Shown piece by piece: positions 7,072 to 8,585 of a DNA stretch of 8,585 bases (positions within the stretch are counted from its first letter, which is position 1; each line of letters starts with the position of its first letter). This DNA is from Accumulibacter sp. GTDB taxonomy: Bacteria; Pseudomonadota; Gammaproteobacteria; Burkholderiales; Rhodocyclaceae. The position numbers and the translations under genes were made by a program. The stretch is taken from NCBI GenBank assembly GCA_031274075.1, contig JAISQQ010000166.1:1-8585 (forward strand), in the 5' to 3' direction. The notes under the pieces were generated by a model. It saw only the letters and a list, made by a program, of their open reading frames with translations. It had not been told where the DNA came from and did no database searches.

Positions 7072-7266
7072 CGGATTGGCGTCAGCTCCCAGGCGGACCG
7101 GAGACCCGCGCCCTTGGGAAAATCGCCACGACGCCAACGACGCCACAGGGTGTGATGGCCCTGCCCCGCGATCTACTCTGCCTTGGCCGGATTCCTGTGC
7201 TTAAATGGAACTTTCGCCGCGCCGCGTGCGCCTAATCGTTCCTGATCTCGTCGAAAGCCGGTTGCC

Positions 7267-8415
7267 ATGAATCATCGCCTTGTTTTTTCAGCCTTTTTCC
7301 TGTTTCTTTGCTTGGCCGCGACGGCGCTTCCAGCGCGCGCCGAAGAGCAAAGAATCGCGCCGCCGGCGTCCAGGCAGCGGGTGGAAGTCGCCTTTGTCCT
7401 GGATACCACCGGTTCCATGTCCAGCCTGATCGACGGGGCCAAGAAGAAGATATGGTCCATCGCCAACGCCATCGTCGACCAGAACCCCGATGCCGAGTTG
7501 TATTTCGGCCTGGTCGGCTACCGCGACCTCGGCGATGACTACGTCACCAAAAAATTCCCGCTGACCACGGATCTGCAAGGCATCTACGCCTCGCTGCTGG
7601 CCTTTCAAGCGAACGGCGGCGGCGATACGCCCGAATCGGTCAACGAGGCCCTGGACGTGGCGGTCAGGCAGCTTGGCTGGAGCGACAAGGGGCAGGAAGC
7701 GGACCGGACCCGCCGCATTCTCTTTCTGGTCGGGGACGCGCCGCCGCACATGGATTACAAGCAGGACCGGAAATACCCGGAAGTCATCCGCGAGGCGCGG
7801 GCCAAGGGCATCGTGGTCAACACCGTGCAGGCCGGGGATATGCAATCCACCAAAAAGGTCTGGCGCGAGATGGCCCGTCTCGGCCACGGCGACTACCACG
7901 CCATCCCGCAGGACGGCGGCCTGGTGGTGATCGTCGCCACGCCCTTCGACGAACGCATCCGCAAGCTCCAGATCGAATTGAACAAGACCGTCATTCCCTA
8001 CGGCAGCCGGATGGAACAGCACAGGGTAAAGGAGAAGGCCCGCATGTACGAGGCGGCGCCCGCGCCCGCCACCGCCGAGATGTCCTCCTATGTCAACAAG
8101 AGCGGCAAGGGCGGCAAGGTCATCACCGGCGGCGGCGACCTGGTGGATGCCGTCAACACCGGCAAGGCGAAGCTCGGCGACTTGCCCACGGAGGAACTGC
8201 CCCCGGCGATGCAGAAGATGTCCCCCGCCGAACGGGAACGTTACCTGGCCAGCCAAAGCGCCGAGCGCGAAAAACTCTCCAGGGAGCTTGGCGATCTGGT
8301 GCTCAAGCGCGACGGCTACGTCCGGGAACAAAGCGCCAGGGAACCCGCGAAAGCCGACAGCTTCGACCGCGCCGTCAAGGATACGTTGAAGAGACAGGTG
8401 ACAGGGGGCGGGTGA
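7267..8415 (+). CDS. Exported von Willebrand factor type A (VWA) domain protein
   Basis: 382-aa protein of unknown precise role, predicted to be secreted to the periplasm. Residues 1-25 form a signal peptide with cleavage expected after ARA, before EEQ. The VWA domain spans about 38-228. Its metal-ion-dependent adhesion site looks complete: DTTGSMS (D46, S50, S52), Thr121 in GGGDTPES and Asp157 in FLVGDAPPH, so divalent-cation-dependent protein binding is expected. The sequence around VAFVLDTTGSMSSLIDGA and VIVATPFDERI resembles stand-alone bacterial VWA proteins. The region after about 228 is charged and probably helical (PPAMQKMSPAERERYLASQ near 312-330), possibly coiled. The ATG at 7267 is supported by the signal peptide directly after it; the ribosome site is weak. 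The last residues (about RQVTGGG) are encoded by a repeat tract that continues past the stop, so the original C-terminus may have been replaced. The gene is divergent from the C13 peptidase gene; a functional link is conjecture. Confidence 0.88.
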   Translation: MNHRLVFSAFFLFLCLAATALPARAEEQRIAPPASRQRVEVAFVLDTTGSMSSLIDGAKKKIWSIANAIVDQNPDAELYFGLVGYRDLGDDYVTKKFPLTTDLQGIYASLLAFQANGGGDTPESVNEALDVAVRQLGWSDKGQEADRTRRILFLVGDAPPHMDYKQDRKYPEVIREARAKGIVVNTVQAGDMQSTKKVWREMARLGHGDYHAIPQDGGLVVIVATPFDERIRKLQIELNKTVIPYGSRMEQHRVKEKARMYEAAPAPATAEMSSYVNKSGKGGKVITGGGDLVDAVNTGKAKLGDLPTEELPPAMQKMSPAERERYLASQSAEREKLSRELGDLVLKRDGYVREQSAREPAKADSFDRAVKDTLKRQVTGGG

Positions 8416-8500
8416 CAGGTGTCAGGTGTCAGTCCAGCTACCGGGCGCTTCGCGCCCGCAAATATTACTGTCTTCTGTCCTCTGTCCTCTGTCCCCTGAT
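8393..8500. repeat. Composite repeat tract (7-bp units plus GC hairpin) between convergent genes
   Basis: From left to right: GACAGGTGACAGG at 8393 within the VWA gene, two tandem CAGGTGT units (8416-8429), the hairpin GGGCGC-TTC-GCGCCC (8443-8457), AAATATT, then three perfect tandem TCTGTCC units (8474-8494) preceded by a degenerate one. The outer arms are roughly inverted: GACAGGTGTCAG on the left, and on the right a stretch whose reverse complement is a run of GACAGAG. The tract carries the stop codons of both converging genes. The hairpin could help end transcription, but it lacks a clear T-run on either strand. Its central part is repeated at 6938-6981. Confidence 0.65.
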
Positions 8501-8585
8501 ATCAAAGCGGATCACCGCCCGTCCGTCGGCGATGGTTCGCGGCTCGGCTTTCCAGGCATGGCCGTATACCACTTCGAGGCTCGCC
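8465..8585 (-). CDS. C-terminal end of a SAM-dependent methyltransferase, possibly BioC-like (partial)
   Basis: Only the last 39 codons are inside the window, entering from the right edge on the minus strand and ending at TAA (8467-8465). The visible peptide, ASLEVVYGHAWKAEPRTI then ADGRAVIRFD, resembles the C-terminal strand of class I methyltransferases annotated as malonyl-ACP O-methyltransferase BioC in proteobacteria (the YGHAW motif). This identification is from memory and short, so it is tentative. The final 11 residues, IRGQRTEDRRQ, are read from the TCTGTCC tandem repeat and probably are not part of the ancestral protein. The gene converges with the VWA gene. Confidence 0.5.
   Translation of the reverse strand, partial: ASLEVVYGHAWKAEPRTIADGRAVIRFDIRGQRTEDRRQ

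Noticed and set aside
8416..8494. Tandem short repeats considered as a CRISPR array
   Set aside because: Units are only 7 bp and directly adjacent without spacers, and no cas gene is present.

Overview
The DNA is GC-rich, codes densely on both strands and carries many palindromic intergenic repeats. The protein families (MalK/UgpC-type importer, YcxB-like/C13 peptidase, VWA protein, BioC-like methyltransferase end) point to a Gram-negative proteobacterium. A betaproteobacterium, perhaps near the Rhodocyclales, is my best guess; it rests on general resemblance and no database search was run.

Left half (1-4471, + strand): a carbohydrate-type (CUT1) ABC importer locus in the order ATPase (5' end cut off by the window), periplasmic substrate-binding protein, MalF-like permease, MalG-like permease. 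Together they would make a complete importer: the binding protein delivers the ligand to the permease pair, and the ATPase homodimer powers transport. The substrate cannot be named from sequence; a polyol or sugar is plausible. The operon is interrupted between the binding protein and the first permease by about 505 bp without a gene. That gap holds two strong stem-loops, a LacI-type palindrome, a degenerate small repeat and a roughly 190-bp MITE-like element with inverted ends.

Middle (4472-7266): about 310 bp of repeats (a further copy of the MITE end and a head-to-head pair of a REP-like repeat) separate the transporter from a minus-strand gene. That gene encodes a 677-aa membrane protein that appears to fuse an N-terminal YcxB-like region, a multi-helix membrane region and a C-terminal C13 (legumain/caspase-fold) cysteine peptidase with visible His and Cys catalytic motifs. 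Its upstream region (6819-7266) is shared with a divergent gene and holds a candidate extended -10 promoter, a perfect 6+3+6 palindrome and two more repeat copies.

Right end (7267-8585): a secreted VWA-domain protein with an intact MIDAS motif, convergent with the last codons of a minus-strand gene that looks like a BioC-type SAM-dependent methyltransferase. A repeat tract of 7-bp units and a GC hairpin lies between them and supplies the last codons and the stops of both genes.

The most notable items are the YcxB/multi-TM/C13 peptidase fusion next to an exported VWA protein, and several repeat families that sit inside an operon, bracket the VWA gene and alter the C-termini of neighbouring proteins. 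No CRISPR array, transposase, rRNA or tRNA gene was seen.
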